Source: Alphaproteobacteria bacterium (GTDB taxonomy: Bacteria > Pseudomonadota > Alphaproteobacteria > M2410). Taken from it: a stretch of 64,000 nt of DNA. Under the pieces are notes generated by a model that saw only the letters and a list, made by a program, of their open reading frames with translations, did not search any database and had not been told where the DNA came from. This document shows positions 30,601-39,524 of the stretch, piece by piece; the first letter of the stretch is position 1, and each line of letters starts with the position of its first letter. The position numbers and the translations under genes are program-made. The stretch covers positions 1-64,000 of the forward strand of contig JAUWTJ010000006.1 in the NCBI GenBank assembly GCA_030614785.1, read 5' to 3'.

Positions 30601-30641
30601 ATCTTGTCAGGCTGCCCAAAGCCCTGCCAGCGCGACAAGAT
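30601..30641 (-). promoter_or_regulatory. Stem-loop in the surA leader
   Basis: ATCTTGTC (30601-30608) and GACAAGAT (30634-30641) are perfect inverted repeats. Inside, GCTG (30611-30614) pairs with CAGC (30628-30631) after symmetric two-base internal loops. The hairpin lies 22 bases upstream of the surA start on the transcribed strand and lacks a T-tract. An exact TTGACA on the minus strand (30674-30679) precedes it but has no well-spaced -10. Confidence 0.5.
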
Positions 30642-30762
30642 CGCAAAAAACGCATGATATTTCAATGGTTTCCTGTCAAAAAATGAAAATCGTGCGTGAT
30701 GCCGGTGATTAACTAAATTTGGCGGGGGACAGCGCTGCCATTGCACGGGAATTGCCGCGTGA

Positions 30763-32955
30763 TCAGCCCAGCGACTTTAGTTTCACCCGGAAGAAAATGG
30801 AGGTCGTTGGCTCAATATCCCGGTCTTCCGTGAAGCGTCGCCGAGCGGTGATTTCGAAATCGGTGCACTCATCGCGGTAAACGAAACTGGCCCTCGCGCG
30901 GATCATTTCATCGGCCTCGAGATTTCGGATACCTTCAGCCTCAAACGACCAATTTCCGCGGATCTTGAGGTGTGTCTTTGCCGTCAGTTCCTCACGAGTC
31001 TCAAGCCCGCTTTCTGACAATTCAGCTCCCAACGTGAGATATCCTGCTTCCAGCCAGTAGTTTTCTGTGCCACCCCAGATATCAACTTCATTCCGGCGGA
31101 AGCTGAAATCATCTTTGTCGAGGCGAAATCGGTGAATCATCCTGAACTGCTTGAGAGGTGTCAGAACCAGCCTGCCGACATAGTCCGAGCGTTTCGTATC
31201 CAGCCCTGTTGCCTCGCCAAACAGGCGGGATTCATCCTGGCGGAACGTCTGGCCGATTGTCACGCTGTTCTCACCGGGACCGAAGCCGACCAGCGCGGCT
31301 TTTATGCCGACGTTTAATCGCATTCCCTCTTCCCATCGGTCCAGGCCCGGAAATTTGTTGGCCTTGAAGAGATTTGTGTCATCAAATTCAAAGCTCAGGC
31401 TGTCTTCATTGGCGATTTCAGGCGGGTTGAGTCCGCTGGGGCTTGCAACCAGCTGGGCGATTGGCTCTATGACCTGAAAACCCCGTTTGGTTGGACGGGC
31501 GAGCGGGAAACTCCATTCGATGCCGATTGTTGGCAAAGCGCGAGCGGTAACTTCAGAATCCTTTGTCGAAATGGGGACCGGTGCGAGCTGCAAGTCGCTT
31601 GTATGATAGACGTCGCCCCTCAGATCGCCAAACATGTTGAGGACCTGACCTCGTTTGGAAATCCAGGGACGTTGCCATTTGGCTTGTAAGGAAAGCCGCT
31701 CGAGGTCAGATCCCTGGATTCTCTGCAAACTTAGAAAGTCTCCCTCAAAAGACAGGTGACCTCCCAGAACAGGATCTTCGAGATGATACTCAAAATCGAT
31801 ATTTGGCAGAATTACAGGTGTTTGCCCCTGGTCATCGGTCGAGCGAAGACCGATAAAGAAATAGTTATCCATGATTGCATAATTTCGGCCCGAGCGGGTC
31901 TGCATGTAGGCACGGTTACGCAGTTCATCTGGTTCATGAATGCTATAGCGTTTCAGGTAAGTGTCATCGCTGCTTAGCTCTACATCAAATCCCCAATCCC
32001 AAAGAGGTCCAGGGGAGAAGCGGCCCTTGCCAAAAAGGTGATCACGGACTTGTTTTCCGGATACAGGTTTGCCGTCGCTGTCCAGTCGGTCGGGATTGGT
32101 CACAGATCCGTCAAACTGGAATTCACCGGTTTTCGTCCGCATACGAAACTCGCCCTTCAGGACAGATGCTTCCTGAGTTATAAGGAGCGGCGTGACGGTG
32201 GCGTCAATATTTGGCGCGATTGACCAGTAGTAGGGGATTTCAAGGAAGTTTCCCAAGTCCGTCGAGTTGCCTGCGCGCGGAACGAGGAAACCCGATTTTC
32301 TTGCCACCGACGGGTCAGGATGCCAGAACCAGGGGGTATAAAGAATTGGAACGCCGAGGACTTCCAGATAGGCATGGCGATAGGAGATAATCCGGTTGCC
32401 CCGATCATGGGTGACTTTTAGTGCCTTGATTTGCCAGACAGGTAATCCACCGCGTTTGTCCTTGCACACTTTGCAGGGGCTATAGATAGCCTGCGAGATC
32501 TCAGTCGTGTTTTTGCCGCGTATTGCGGTCGCGCCGGCCAACCTGGCGGTCTCGCCGATGAGAAGTCCAAAGGTCTCTATGAGGCCGGTTTCCAGTGTTC
32601 CATCCAGCGTAACATCAGTGGCCTGAAGAACAGTTCCGGATTTGTCGATGATAGTGACGTTGCCGCTCGCCTGGATTTCATTTTCATTCACATCATAGGT
32701 AATCTTGTCGGCCCGGAGCGTTCGGTCATCATAGGACGCCTCGACGTGACCTTCCGCAGTATAGATTCCGCTTCCAGCATCAAACGTTGCCTTGTCGGCC
32801 TGAAGGAGAACTGCTCCGCCGTTCTCCCCGGTTTGAACCAGTTCCTCCGCACCTTGAGCCTCCACCTGAGCATAAGCTGGTGAGACGGTTGGAGCCGTGA
32901 GCAACGCAGGAACCACTGCAAGCATCGCGAGATTGAGCTTTGTCAGGAGGGGCAT
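30763..32955 (-). CDS. lptD: LPS-assembly protein LptD
   Basis: Outer-membrane barrel that inserts LPS into the outer leaflet, working with the Lpt bridge fed by LptF and LptG. From the ATG at 32955 the protein has 730 residues with a signal peptide ending near SPAYA. An OstA-like periplasmic domain follows (DKATFDAGSGIYTAEGHVEA, then VTIIDKSGTVLQATDV) and then the large barrel. A CxxC (SPCKVCKD) and a cysteine near the C-terminus (RDECTDFE) may form the interdomain disulfide known in this family. An in-frame ATG at 32967 lies directly on GGAGG and is less likely. The start is 4 bases after the lptG stop. Confidence 0.93.
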   Translation of the reverse strand: MPLLTKLNLAMLAVVPALLTAPTVSPAYAQVEAQGAEELVQTGENGGAVLLQADKATFDAGSGIYTAEGHVEASYDDRTLRADKITYDVNENEIQASGNVTIIDKSGTVLQATDVTLDGTLETGLIETFGLLIGETARLAGATAIRGKNTTEISQAIYSPCKVCKDKRGGLPVWQIKALKVTHDRGNRIISYRHAYLEVLGVPILYTPWFWHPDPSVARKSGFLVPRAGNSTDLGNFLEIPYYWSIAPNIDATVTPLLITQEASVLKGEFRMRTKTGEFQFDGSVTNPDRLDSDGKPVSGKQVRDHLFGKGRFSPGPLWDWGFDVELSSDDTYLKRYSIHEPDELRNRAYMQTRSGRNYAIMDNYFFIGLRSTDDQGQTPVILPNIDFEYHLEDPVLGGHLSFEGDFLSLQRIQGSDLERLSLQAKWQRPWISKRGQVLNMFGDLRGDVYHTSDLQLAPVPISTKDSEVTARALPTIGIEWSFPLARPTKRGFQVIEPIAQLVASPSGLNPPEIANEDSLSFEFDDTNLFKANKFPGLDRWEEGMRLNVGIKAALVGFGPGENSVTIGQTFRQDESRLFGEATGLDTKRSDYVGRLVLTPLKQFRMIHRFRLDKDDFSFRRNEVDIWGGTENYWLEAGYLTLGAELSESGLETREELTAKTHLKIRGNWSFEAEGIRNLEADEMIRARASFVYRDECTDFEITARRRFTEDRDIEPTTSIFFRVKLKSLG

Positions 32956-32959
32956 AACC

Positions 32960-34054
32960 TCAACCATCCTCCAGATGAAATAACAGGGCTGTCCCGAGAA
33001 GCGTGGCGACACCTGTTGGTGCCCAGGCCGCAAGTGCAATAGGCAGCGCGCCCGAAAGACCGAGGGCCTCGGATATATTTGTAATGAAATAGAGGGCAAA
33101 GCCGGCCAGAACACCGACGACAATGAGCTGGCTGACACCCCCCAGGCGTGACATGCGTAATGATGACGTGGCAGCGATCAGGATCATGGCGAACAACAGA
33201 AGCGGAACCGACAAAATGGAATGCCAATGCAGCCGGTGACGGACGGCAGAAAATCCGGCTGTTTCTGCCTCATTGATAAACCGTGGCAGGTCCCACACAG
33301 AAAGCGTTGCAGGGGAGGCAAAGCTTTCTTCAATGTCACGAATAGTCATATCTGTGGCGAACTGGAATTCCGCAAAGTGTTCGGCAGGTTCCGTCGGTCT
33401 GCTGACCCAGGCATTCTTTAACCGCCAAAACCCCTCTTCCAGAAACGCCTCTTCTGCATCGATGCGACCGGCAAACCTGCCTTTGCCCTCGTAAGAAAGA
33501 ATTATGACACCTTCAAGCCGCTGGCCTTTGTCGAAGACCCGCAGCGCGTGAACAACGGCTTGACTTTTATTGTCTCCCTCACGAAGCCAGAGGCCGGCCT
33601 CGGAAATAGACAATTGACTGCCGTGGCCTTCAAACTTCTGATTTTCAATGCGTTCATAGCGCTCATTCATTTTGGCGGCGAAGGGGTTGAAGGCGGCCAC
33701 CATAAAGACGCCGACCGTAAAACCGATAAACAGGGCAGGCGCGAGAAATTGCCAGACCGACACGCCCGCCGCCCTCGCAACAACCAGCTCACTGGACCTT
33801 GTCAAACGGGTAAACGTCCACATGCCACCAAAGAGAACCGCGAAGGGCATCATGGTTTCGATCAGTCCGGGCATCTTCATGAGGGTCATGCCGACAAGCG
33901 TGGCGAAATCAAAACTTTCGCGGCCACCAAATTTACGCATCGTCTCGACCAGATCAATGACGAAGACCAGCATCATGACGGAAAAAAGTACAATTCCGAT
34001 GCCGATTAAAAATTGACGGCCCAGATAGAGGGAAAGTGTCAGGGAAAACCGCAT
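32960..34054 (-). CDS. lptG: LPS export ABC transporter permease LptG
   Basis: One of two inner-membrane permeases that, with LptB, pull LPS out of the inner membrane. The 364-residue protein shows three N-terminal transmembrane helices (first: FLIGIGIVLFSVMMLVFVID), a periplasmic jellyroll domain with FEGHGSQLSISEAGLWLR, and three C-terminal helices. The segment TFTRLTRSSELVVARAAGVS is the coupling-helix region typical of the YjgP/YjgQ family. It follows lptF after 6 bases and precedes lptD by 4. Confidence 0.94.
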   Translation of the reverse strand: MRFSLTLSLYLGRQFLIGIGIVLFSVMMLVFVIDLVETMRKFGGRESFDFATLVGMTLMKMPGLIETMMPFAVLFGGMWTFTRLTRSSELVVARAAGVSVWQFLAPALFIGFTVGVFMVAAFNPFAAKMNERYERIENQKFEGHGSQLSISEAGLWLREGDNKSQAVVHALRVFDKGQRLEGVIILSYEGKGRFAGRIDAEEAFLEEGFWRLKNAWVSRPTEPAEHFAEFQFATDMTIRDIEESFASPATLSVWDLPRFINEAETAGFSAVRHRLHWHSILSVPLLLFAMILIAATSSLRMSRLGGVSQLIVVGVLAGFALYFITNISEALGLSGALPIALAAWAPTGVATLLGTALLFHLEDG

Positions 34055-34060
34055 CTGACC

Positions 34061-35194
34061 TCACTCCGAAGCCAGAAAATCCGGCCTCCTGTTTGTCGAC
34101 TTGCGGGAAAACAGTTTCACTTCAGAAAGAAAAATACTGCATATAACGACTGCGCCAATGGGCATCAGGTATTGCAGAAAAGTCAGGGCAACGGAAGACG
34201 TCGAGGCGCTTTGTCCGGCAAAACCGATGGTGCGCACGACAAAAACGGCGGCCATGGCCCCGGTAATTCTCCATGCCATACCCCGGCGCCCGAAGGAACC
34301 ACCTATAATGCTGACTATCGCGATCATCGCGACGGCGAAGTTGTAAAGCGGCGCCGCCAGTCTGTTATGACCCTCGGCGCGTAGACGATTGATGTTCTTT
34401 CGATCCCAATTGCCGCTGAGATCCGGATTGAAGAGTTCACCAAGGTAGCGTTCACGAAATTCGCGCCGGGGAACATTCTTTTCCTTCATGAAGGGCGTCA
34501 GGTCGAGTGTGTATCGATCGAAGCTGGTGAGGATTGGTGGCCTGCCGGCATTGTCGACGGTTTGCACATCACCTTTCTCCATTATGAGCTGCGGTGCGGA
34601 ATTGATGCTCAGGAGATAACCGGTTTCGGCCATATAGGTTGTTGGTCTGTCCGCTTCGCGGTGGTCATGGATGAGAAGACCTTCCAGCCGGCCGCCACTG
34701 GTTACCTTGCGAATGTAAACCGTAAGTCCTTTGGAAGGGTTTGTGAACGTGCCTTCCTTGACCAACTGGGTGACCAGGTCGCTGCGGATCTCATAAATCC
34801 GGTCCTTCATTGCGCGGTAGCCCGTCGGCATTAGATAGAGATTGAGGAAGAGATTGATCACGGCAATGAGGGCCGCGAGGATCAGGACCGGGCGCGCTAT
34901 TGACCATTGGCTGTGACCCGAGGCCCACATGACAACGATTTCGCTGTCGGTGTTCATATGATGCAATGAATAAAGCACAGAGCAGAAGAGTGAAATGGGC
35001 AGAACGTCGGCCAGAAGAGCAGGGAAGGCAAGGACGTTCAATTCAACAAAGGTTGCCGCCGATTGCCCGCGATTGATCACCAGATCGAGCATCTGGAGGG
35101 ATGTCGAGAGCCAGAGAATGCCTGCAAAAATCAGAGTGAAAAACACCGTAGGTCCGGCGCATTGCAGAAAGATGTAACTGGCAAGCCGATTCAT
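34061..35194 (-). CDS. lptF: LPS export ABC transporter permease LptF
   Basis: Partner permease of LptG. From the ATG at 35194 (family start NRLASYIFLQ) the protein has 377 residues, with transmembrane segments near residues 15-35, 50-75 and 95-120, a periplasmic domain carrying KEGTFTNPSKGLTVYIRKV, and three C-terminal helices ending before KLFSRKSTNRRPDF. The coupling-helix region is HHMNTDSEIVVMWASGHS. It is the first gene of the leftward lptF-lptG-lptD-surA-pdxA-rsmA block and is divergent from pepA. Confidence 0.94.
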   Translation of the reverse strand: MNRLASYIFLQCAGPTVFFTLIFAGILWLSTSLQMLDLVINRGQSAATFVELNVLAFPALLADVLPISLFCSVLYSLHHMNTDSEIVVMWASGHSQWSIARPVLILAALIAVINLFLNLYLMPTGYRAMKDRIYEIRSDLVTQLVKEGTFTNPSKGLTVYIRKVTSGGRLEGLLIHDHREADRPTTYMAETGYLLSINSAPQLIMEKGDVQTVDNAGRPPILTSFDRYTLDLTPFMKEKNVPRREFRERYLGELFNPDLSGNWDRKNINRLRAEGHNRLAAPLYNFAVAMIAIVSIIGGSFGRRGMAWRITGAMAAVFVVRTIGFAGQSASTSSVALTFLQYLMPIGAVVICSIFLSEVKLFSRKSTNRRPDFLASE

Positions 35195-35203
35195 CCCGCG
35201 ATC

Positions 35204-35232
35204 TTGTCCTTTTCCGATGCGCACCTTATAGA
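35204..35232 (+). promoter_or_regulatory. Candidate pepA promoter in the lptF-pepA divergent region
   Basis: TTGTCC (35204-35209), a 17-base spacer and TATAGA (35227-35232) form a plausible sigma-70-type promoter about 150 bases before pepA. It overlaps the candidate opposite promoter for lptF. Confidence 0.33.
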
Positions 35233-35234
35233 TA

Positions 35235-35263
35235 GGAATAAGGCGAATCTGTTTATCTGCCAA
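35235..35263 (-). promoter_or_regulatory. Candidate lptF promoter in the divergent region
   Basis: On the minus strand TTGGCA (35258-35263) and TATTCC (35235-35240) are separated by 17 bases, about 40 bases before the lptF start. The -10 match is weak, so this is tentative. Confidence 0.3.
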
Positions 35264-35382
35264 CTCTTGTACCGGAATATCCCGGTTCTTCAAAACTGGC
35301 AAGTGATCAGCGACCAGAGGCCTGCATTCCCGCAGAACTGACAGTTCTCACAACTCTAACGAACCCTGGAGGTTCCAATTCA

Positions 35383-36870
35383 ATGAATGTTACATTTGCA
35401 GCAAAGGCGCAACCCAAGGGCGGTGTTTTGATTTTGACGGCCTGGGACAAGGGCGCGCTCGGTCCCTGGGGGAGCGATCTGGACAAAAAGACTAAAGGAG
35501 CGATCAAGGCAGCGATCAAGGCGGCATCGTTCAAAGGCGGTGTGGGGCAGGTTGTTCAGGTTCTGGCCCTCGGTGGCATTGCTCTTGACCGGCTTCTTGT
35601 GGTTGGCATGGGTGCTCCTGGAAAAATGGATGAACTCAGTTGTCAGAAGGCGGGTGCCGCTGCGGCGCATTTCCTGACCACAAAGACAAAAACAAGCGAC
35701 GTCGTGATAGACCTGCCATCGACAGTAAAGATGGATGAAGCTGATGTTGCCTCCAACTTTGCATTCGGAACACGCCTCGGGTCATACAGGTTCACCAAGT
35801 ATCGCACGACGCTAAAACCCGAAAATACGCCGCAACTGACGAAAATTGTTGTTCGAACAGATGATGCGACAGGAGCCCGAAAGGGATGGCGTGCAGCGGG
35901 CAAGGTTGCTGACGGCGTTATGATGGCACGGGATCTTGTCAACGAGCCGCCGAATATTCTCAATCCGAAGGAATATGCTGCGCGTTGTCGCGCGCTTTCC
36001 AAGCTCGGTGTCAAGGTGACCGTTCTCACTGAAAAGAAGATGGACGAACTTGGCATGGGCGCTCTTCTGGGCGTTGGGCAAGGCAGTGCCAATGAGTCCT
36101 ACATTGCCATAATGGAGTGGAAAGGCGGGAAGGTCGGAGATGCGCCAGTCGCCCTGGTCGGCAAGGGGCTGACGTTCGACTCCGGCGGGATTTCTCTCAA
36201 ACCTGGCGCAGGTATGGAAGATATGAAAGGCGATATGGGCGGTTCGGCCGCTGTCGTCGGCACCATGATGGCGCTGGCCGGACGGAAGGCGAAAGCCAAC
36301 GTCGTCGGCATTGTTGGTCTTGTCGAGAATATGCCCGATGCGGCTGCTCAGCGTCCGGGGGACATTGTGACGTCCATGTCGGGACAGACAATCGAAATCA
36401 TCAATACCGACGCAGAAGGCCGCCTCGTGCTGGCTGATATACTCTGGTATGCCGCCAAGAAATTCAAACCGAAGTTCATGGTTGATCTGGCGACGTTGAC
36501 CGGTGCTATGACGGTGGCTTTGGGGCAGGAATATGCCGGAACCTTCTCAAACAGCGATAAGCTTGCCGAACAGCTTCATGCCGCTGGCGAGGCATCCGGT
36601 GAGGGCGTCTGGCGCCTGCCGCTGAGTGAAAGCTACGACAAGCTGATCAATTCGCAGTTCGCAGACATGAAGAATACCGGCGGGCGCTACGGTGGGTCGA
36701 TTACTGCGGCCCAGTTCCTGCAGCGGTTCACCAACAAGGTTCCGTGGTGCCATATTGATGTGGCAGGAACAGCAATGGGGACCCCGAAGACCAAAATGTC
36801 ACCGACATGGGCCTCCGGCTACGGTGTTCGGCTACTTAACCGCTGGATTGCGGATAATTTTGAGGGCTGA
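35383..36870 (+). CDS. pepA: Leucyl aminopeptidase (M17 family)
   Basis: Cytoplasmic two-metal aminopeptidase, 495 residues. The catalytic C-terminal domain shows VGKGLTFDSGGISLKPG, MKGDMGGSAAVVGTM and the family signature NTDAEGRLVLAD, which carry the metal ligands and catalytic residues. The N-terminal macro-like domain (about 1-170) is also present. GGAGG about 14 bases upstream supports the ATG. PepA in E. coli also binds DNA at cer sites; nothing here shows that role. Its stop overlaps the holC ATG by one base. Confidence 0.96.
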   Translation: MNVTFAAKAQPKGGVLILTAWDKGALGPWGSDLDKKTKGAIKAAIKAASFKGGVGQVVQVLALGGIALDRLLVVGMGAPGKMDELSCQKAGAAAAHFLTTKTKTSDVVIDLPSTVKMDEADVASNFAFGTRLGSYRFTKYRTTLKPENTPQLTKIVVRTDDATGARKGWRAAGKVADGVMMARDLVNEPPNILNPKEYAARCRALSKLGVKVTVLTEKKMDELGMGALLGVGQGSANESYIAIMEWKGGKVGDAPVALVGKGLTFDSGGISLKPGAGMEDMKGDMGGSAAVVGTMMALAGRKAKANVVGIVGLVENMPDAAAQRPGDIVTSMSGQTIEIINTDAEGRLVLADILWYAAKKFKPKFMVDLATLTGAMTVALGQEYAGTFSNSDKLAEQLHAAGEASGEGVWRLPLSESYDKLINSQFADMKNTGGRYGGSITAAQFLQRFTNKVPWCHIDVAGTAMGTPKTKMSPTWASGYGVRLLNRWIADNFEG

Positions 36871-37337
36871 TGCCGGATACTTCAGGATCATCAGAGGTCT
36901 GGTTTTATCATCTGACCCACTGGCCGCTTGAGAGGGCCCTGCCGCCGTTGCTCGAGAAAACACTCGAGCGCGGCTGGCGGGCCCTTGTGCGTGCGGGGTC
37001 GCAGGAGCGATTGAGTGTGCTTGATCAGCATTTGTGGTCGTGGTCCGACGAAAGTTTTTTGCCCCATGGTCTCGCCGGTGAAGACGATGCGGAGCGACAG
37101 CCTGTCCTTCTCACCACCGGTATGACCAACGACAACAAGGCTGATGTCCTGTTTGTGGTGGATCATGCAGAGACCGGGGAAATTGCAAATTTTACACGGA
37201 CGATCCTGATCTTTGATGGACGCGATGACGATGCTGTCACCTCAGCGCGTGCGGAATGGCGCCGGGCAAAGGAAAACGACATGCAGGTTTCCTATTGGCA
37301 GCAGGGCGAGACCGGCGGCTTTGAGAAGAAAGCGTGA
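36870..37337 (+). CDS. holC: DNA polymerase III chi subunit
   Basis: 155-residue subunit that links the clamp loader to single-strand binding protein. Family features are EVWFYHLTHWPLERALPPLLEKTLERGW at the start, given here as the run from residue 8, and LWSWSDESFLPHG near 50-62. It is joined to pepA by a TGATG overlap, a common alphaproteobacterial arrangement, and overlaps the next gene by 4 bases. Confidence 0.93.
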   Translation: MPDTSGSSEVWFYHLTHWPLERALPPLLEKTLERGWRALVRAGSQERLSVLDQHLWSWSDESFLPHGLAGEDDAERQPVLLTTGMTNDNKADVLFVVDHAETGEIANFTRTILIFDGRDDDAVTSARAEWRRAKENDMQVSYWQQGETGGFEKKA

Positions 37338-38353
37338 GCAAGATGTCCATGCCTCTTGATCGACGGTTCTCGGTCGCACCGATGATGGACTGGACGGATC
37401 GGCACGACCGTTATTTCCTGCGGCAAATCTCTTCTTGTGTGCTGCTTTATACCGAGATGGTCACAACCGGGGCAATCCTGCACGGGGATCGCGAAAAACT
37501 GCTTGGGTTTGATGAGGCCGAACACCCCCTCGCGCTTCAACTTGGCGGCAGCGATCCGAAGGACCTGGCCACTTGCGCCAAAGTGGCCGAGGACTGGGGT
37601 TATGTGGAGGTGAACCTCAATGTCGGCTGCCCCTCTGACCGGGTGCAGTCAGGCAGCTTCGGGGCCTGTTTGATGGGCGAACCGGAGCTGGTTGCGGACT
37701 GTTTCGCAGCAATGCAGGGCGCAACAAGCCTGCCGGTCACGGTCAAATGCCGGATCGGGATTGATGATCAGGAGCCGGAGGTGGCGCTACGGGATTTCAT
37801 AGCCAAAGTCTCCGGCGCGGGCTGCAAGACCTTCATCATTCATGCGCGCATGGCCTGGCTTGAGGGGCTCTCCCCGAAGGAGAACCGGGATGTGCCGCCG
37901 CTGAATTATGATCTGGTCTATGCGGTGAAGCAGGAAAACCCTGATCTTGAAATCATCATCAATGGCGGCATCATGACGCTTGAGGAAACCGACGCGCATC
38001 TTGAAAAATGCGACGGGGTGATGATGGGGCGAGCGGCCTACCAGACGCCTTTTATTTTGAATACGGTTGATCAGCGTTATTTCGGAGGGGCCGATAAACC
38101 CAAATCCGAACATGAAATTGTCAGGGACATGCTGCCGTACATCGAAGCGCATATGGCAAGGGGCGGGTCGCTGTTTCAGGTGACGCGGCACATGCTTGGA
38201 CTATTCCACGGTGTGCCGGGGGCTCGGCTTTGGCGGCGATATCTGTCGGAAAATGCCTATAAAAAGGAAGCCGGGCTTGAGGTTTTGATGGCGGCGCTTG
38301 ACTTCGTGCCGGAGCGAGACCCGGCATTTTTTGAAATGAAAGAGAGCGTATGA
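37334..38353 (+). CDS. dusA: tRNA-dihydrouridine synthase A
   Basis: FMN-dependent reductase that forms dihydrouridine at positions 20/20a of tRNA. The 339-residue protein has RRFSVAPMMDWTDRHDRYFL near the start, a TIM barrel with VNLNVGCPSDRVQSGSFGA, catalytic C112, and IIHARMAWLEGLSPKENR, all typical of DusA rather than DusB or DusC. The start is GTG in a GTGA overlap with holC; ATG codons at residues 4 and 6 are alternatives. Its stop overlaps the next gene by 4 bases. Confidence 0.94.
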   Translation: MSKMSMPLDRRFSVAPMMDWTDRHDRYFLRQISSCVLLYTEMVTTGAILHGDREKLLGFDEAEHPLALQLGGSDPKDLATCAKVAEDWGYVEVNLNVGCPSDRVQSGSFGACLMGEPELVADCFAAMQGATSLPVTVKCRIGIDDQEPEVALRDFIAKVSGAGCKTFIIHARMAWLEGLSPKENRDVPPLNYDLVYAVKQENPDLEIIINGGIMTLEETDAHLEKCDGVMMGRAAYQTPFILNTVDQRYFGGADKPKSEHEIVRDMLPYIEAHMARGGSLFQVTRHMLGLFHGVPGARLWRRYLSENAYKKEAGLEVLMAALDFVPERDPAFFEMKESV

Positions 38354-39177
38354 CGTCAGCTGATCTATTGGCTTTCCTGCCGCTTGCGCTAGGGCTTTTG
38401 GCAACCGGTGTTGCTGCCGGTATTCTGGCTGGGCTTCTCGGTGTCGGCGGCGGTATTGTTATTGTGCCGGTGCTGTTTCACATCTTTACCGGCCTTGATG
38501 TTGACGAAGCGATCCGTATGCACCTTGCGGTCGGGACATCGCTTGCCACTATCATTCCGACCTCGATCCGCTCCATGCGGGCGCATGCGAAAAAAGGTGC
38601 GGTGGACTACGAGATCATGAAGGCCTGGGGGTTGCCGATTCTGGTGGGCGTGGCCATCGGGGCATGGGCGGCGGCGCGCGTTGACGGGCGCGTGCTGACA
38701 GGGATCTTTGCGAGTTTCGCCTTGCTGGCAGCTTTTAATCTGGCATTTGGCAGGGAGAACTGGCGGCTCGGCGCATCCTTGCCTTCAAAACCGGTGCAGA
38801 GCCTGATGGCGGGCGGTATGGGGGTTCTTTCGACGATGATGGGGATTGGCGCGGGCACCTTTGGCGTTACCATTATGACACTCTACAATGTTGCCATTCA
38901 CCGGGCCGTTGCGACGGCAGCAGGTTTGGGCATCTTCATCGCCATCCCGGGCACGATAGGTTTTCTCATTAGCGGGGCCGGCGTTCCGGGACGGCCATTG
39001 TTTTCGGTTGGCTACGTCAATCTGGTGGGCTTTGCCTTCATTGCGGTCGCAACCGTTGCGGCAGCGCCATGGGGTGTGAAGCTTGCGCATGCCTTACCGA
39101 GAGAAACTCTCAAGAAGGCTTTCGCGTTCTTTCTGGTCTTGACCTCGGCACGCATGTTCTGGTCGCTGGTGGGATAG
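38350..39177 (+). CDS. TauE/SafE (TSUP) family membrane permease
   Basis: 275-residue inner-membrane protein with about eight hydrophobic helices. The N-terminal GLLGVGGGIVIVPVL and the internal MMGIGAGTFGVTIMTLYN repeat are the two half-repeats typical of TSUP proteins. Known members move sulfite, sulfonates or other small organic anions; substrate here is unknown. It is the last gene of the pepA-holC-dusA unit, overlapping dusA by 4 bases, though co-transcription does not imply related function. Confidence 0.9.
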   Translation: MTSADLLAFLPLALGLLATGVAAGILAGLLGVGGGIVIVPVLFHIFTGLDVDEAIRMHLAVGTSLATIIPTSIRSMRAHAKKGAVDYEIMKAWGLPILVGVAIGAWAAARVDGRVLTGIFASFALLAAFNLAFGRENWRLGASLPSKPVQSLMAGGMGVLSTMMGIGAGTFGVTIMTLYNVAIHRAVATAAGLGIFIAIPGTIGFLISGAGVPGRPLFSVGYVNLVGFAFIAVATVAAAPWGVKLAHALPRETLKKAFAFFLVLTSARMFWSLVG

Positions 39178-39433
39178 CGTGAGCCTCTGTAGGGCGAGCG
39201 ATGGTAAAACCATCTAAAAGGACAAGGGTTCTGAGTTGCATCAAATTGCCGATTGTACCTGACGTAAAACGATTCACAGTGATGAAGGTCCGGTCGAACA
39301 ACGTTTCAATAGTGATGCAAAGTAGATTTATTGCTGCGGGCTCGAGATCACTACCAGGGTCCCTTGCCAATAGGCGCTGATACGAATATTTTGATCGTTG
39401 ATCGGATAGAGGTTATGTGGAGAGGAAGAGAGC
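39178..39433. other. Non-coding stretch before a small ORF
   Basis: 256 bases without a supported gene; with the 28-codon ORF that follows, the gap between the TSUP and GNAT genes is 347 bases. It holds a short hairpin GATGGT/ACCATC (39200-39214, 3-base loop) 22 bases after the TSUP stop, without a T-tract. A weak TTGATC-17-TATGTG pair (39391-39419) lies too close to the small ORF's ribosome binding site to be convincing. Confidence 0.4.
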
Positions 39434-39520
39434 ATGAAAATATCAGGAAAAGTTGCGGTGTTGCTCTGTCTTGGGCTTCCACTAGTATTTGCTGTGGGCT
39501 GGTTAATCTTGATGCGTTAG
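39434..39520 (+). CDS. Candidate 28-residue single-span membrane microprotein
   Basis: An ATG at 39434 opens a 28-codon frame ending in TAG at 39520. AGGAAGAG (39423-39430) is well placed as ribosome binding site. The product has a basic N-terminus (MKISGK), then about 19 hydrophobic residues (VAVLLCLGLPLVFAVGW, then LIL) and ends in MR, the architecture of a single-pass small membrane protein. It lies in an otherwise empty gap between the TSUP permease and the convergent GNAT gene. It is too short for family recognition, and a chance origin cannot be excluded. Confidence 0.4.
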   Translation: MKISGKVAVLLCLGLPLVFAVGWLILMR

Positions 39521-39524
39521 AGGC

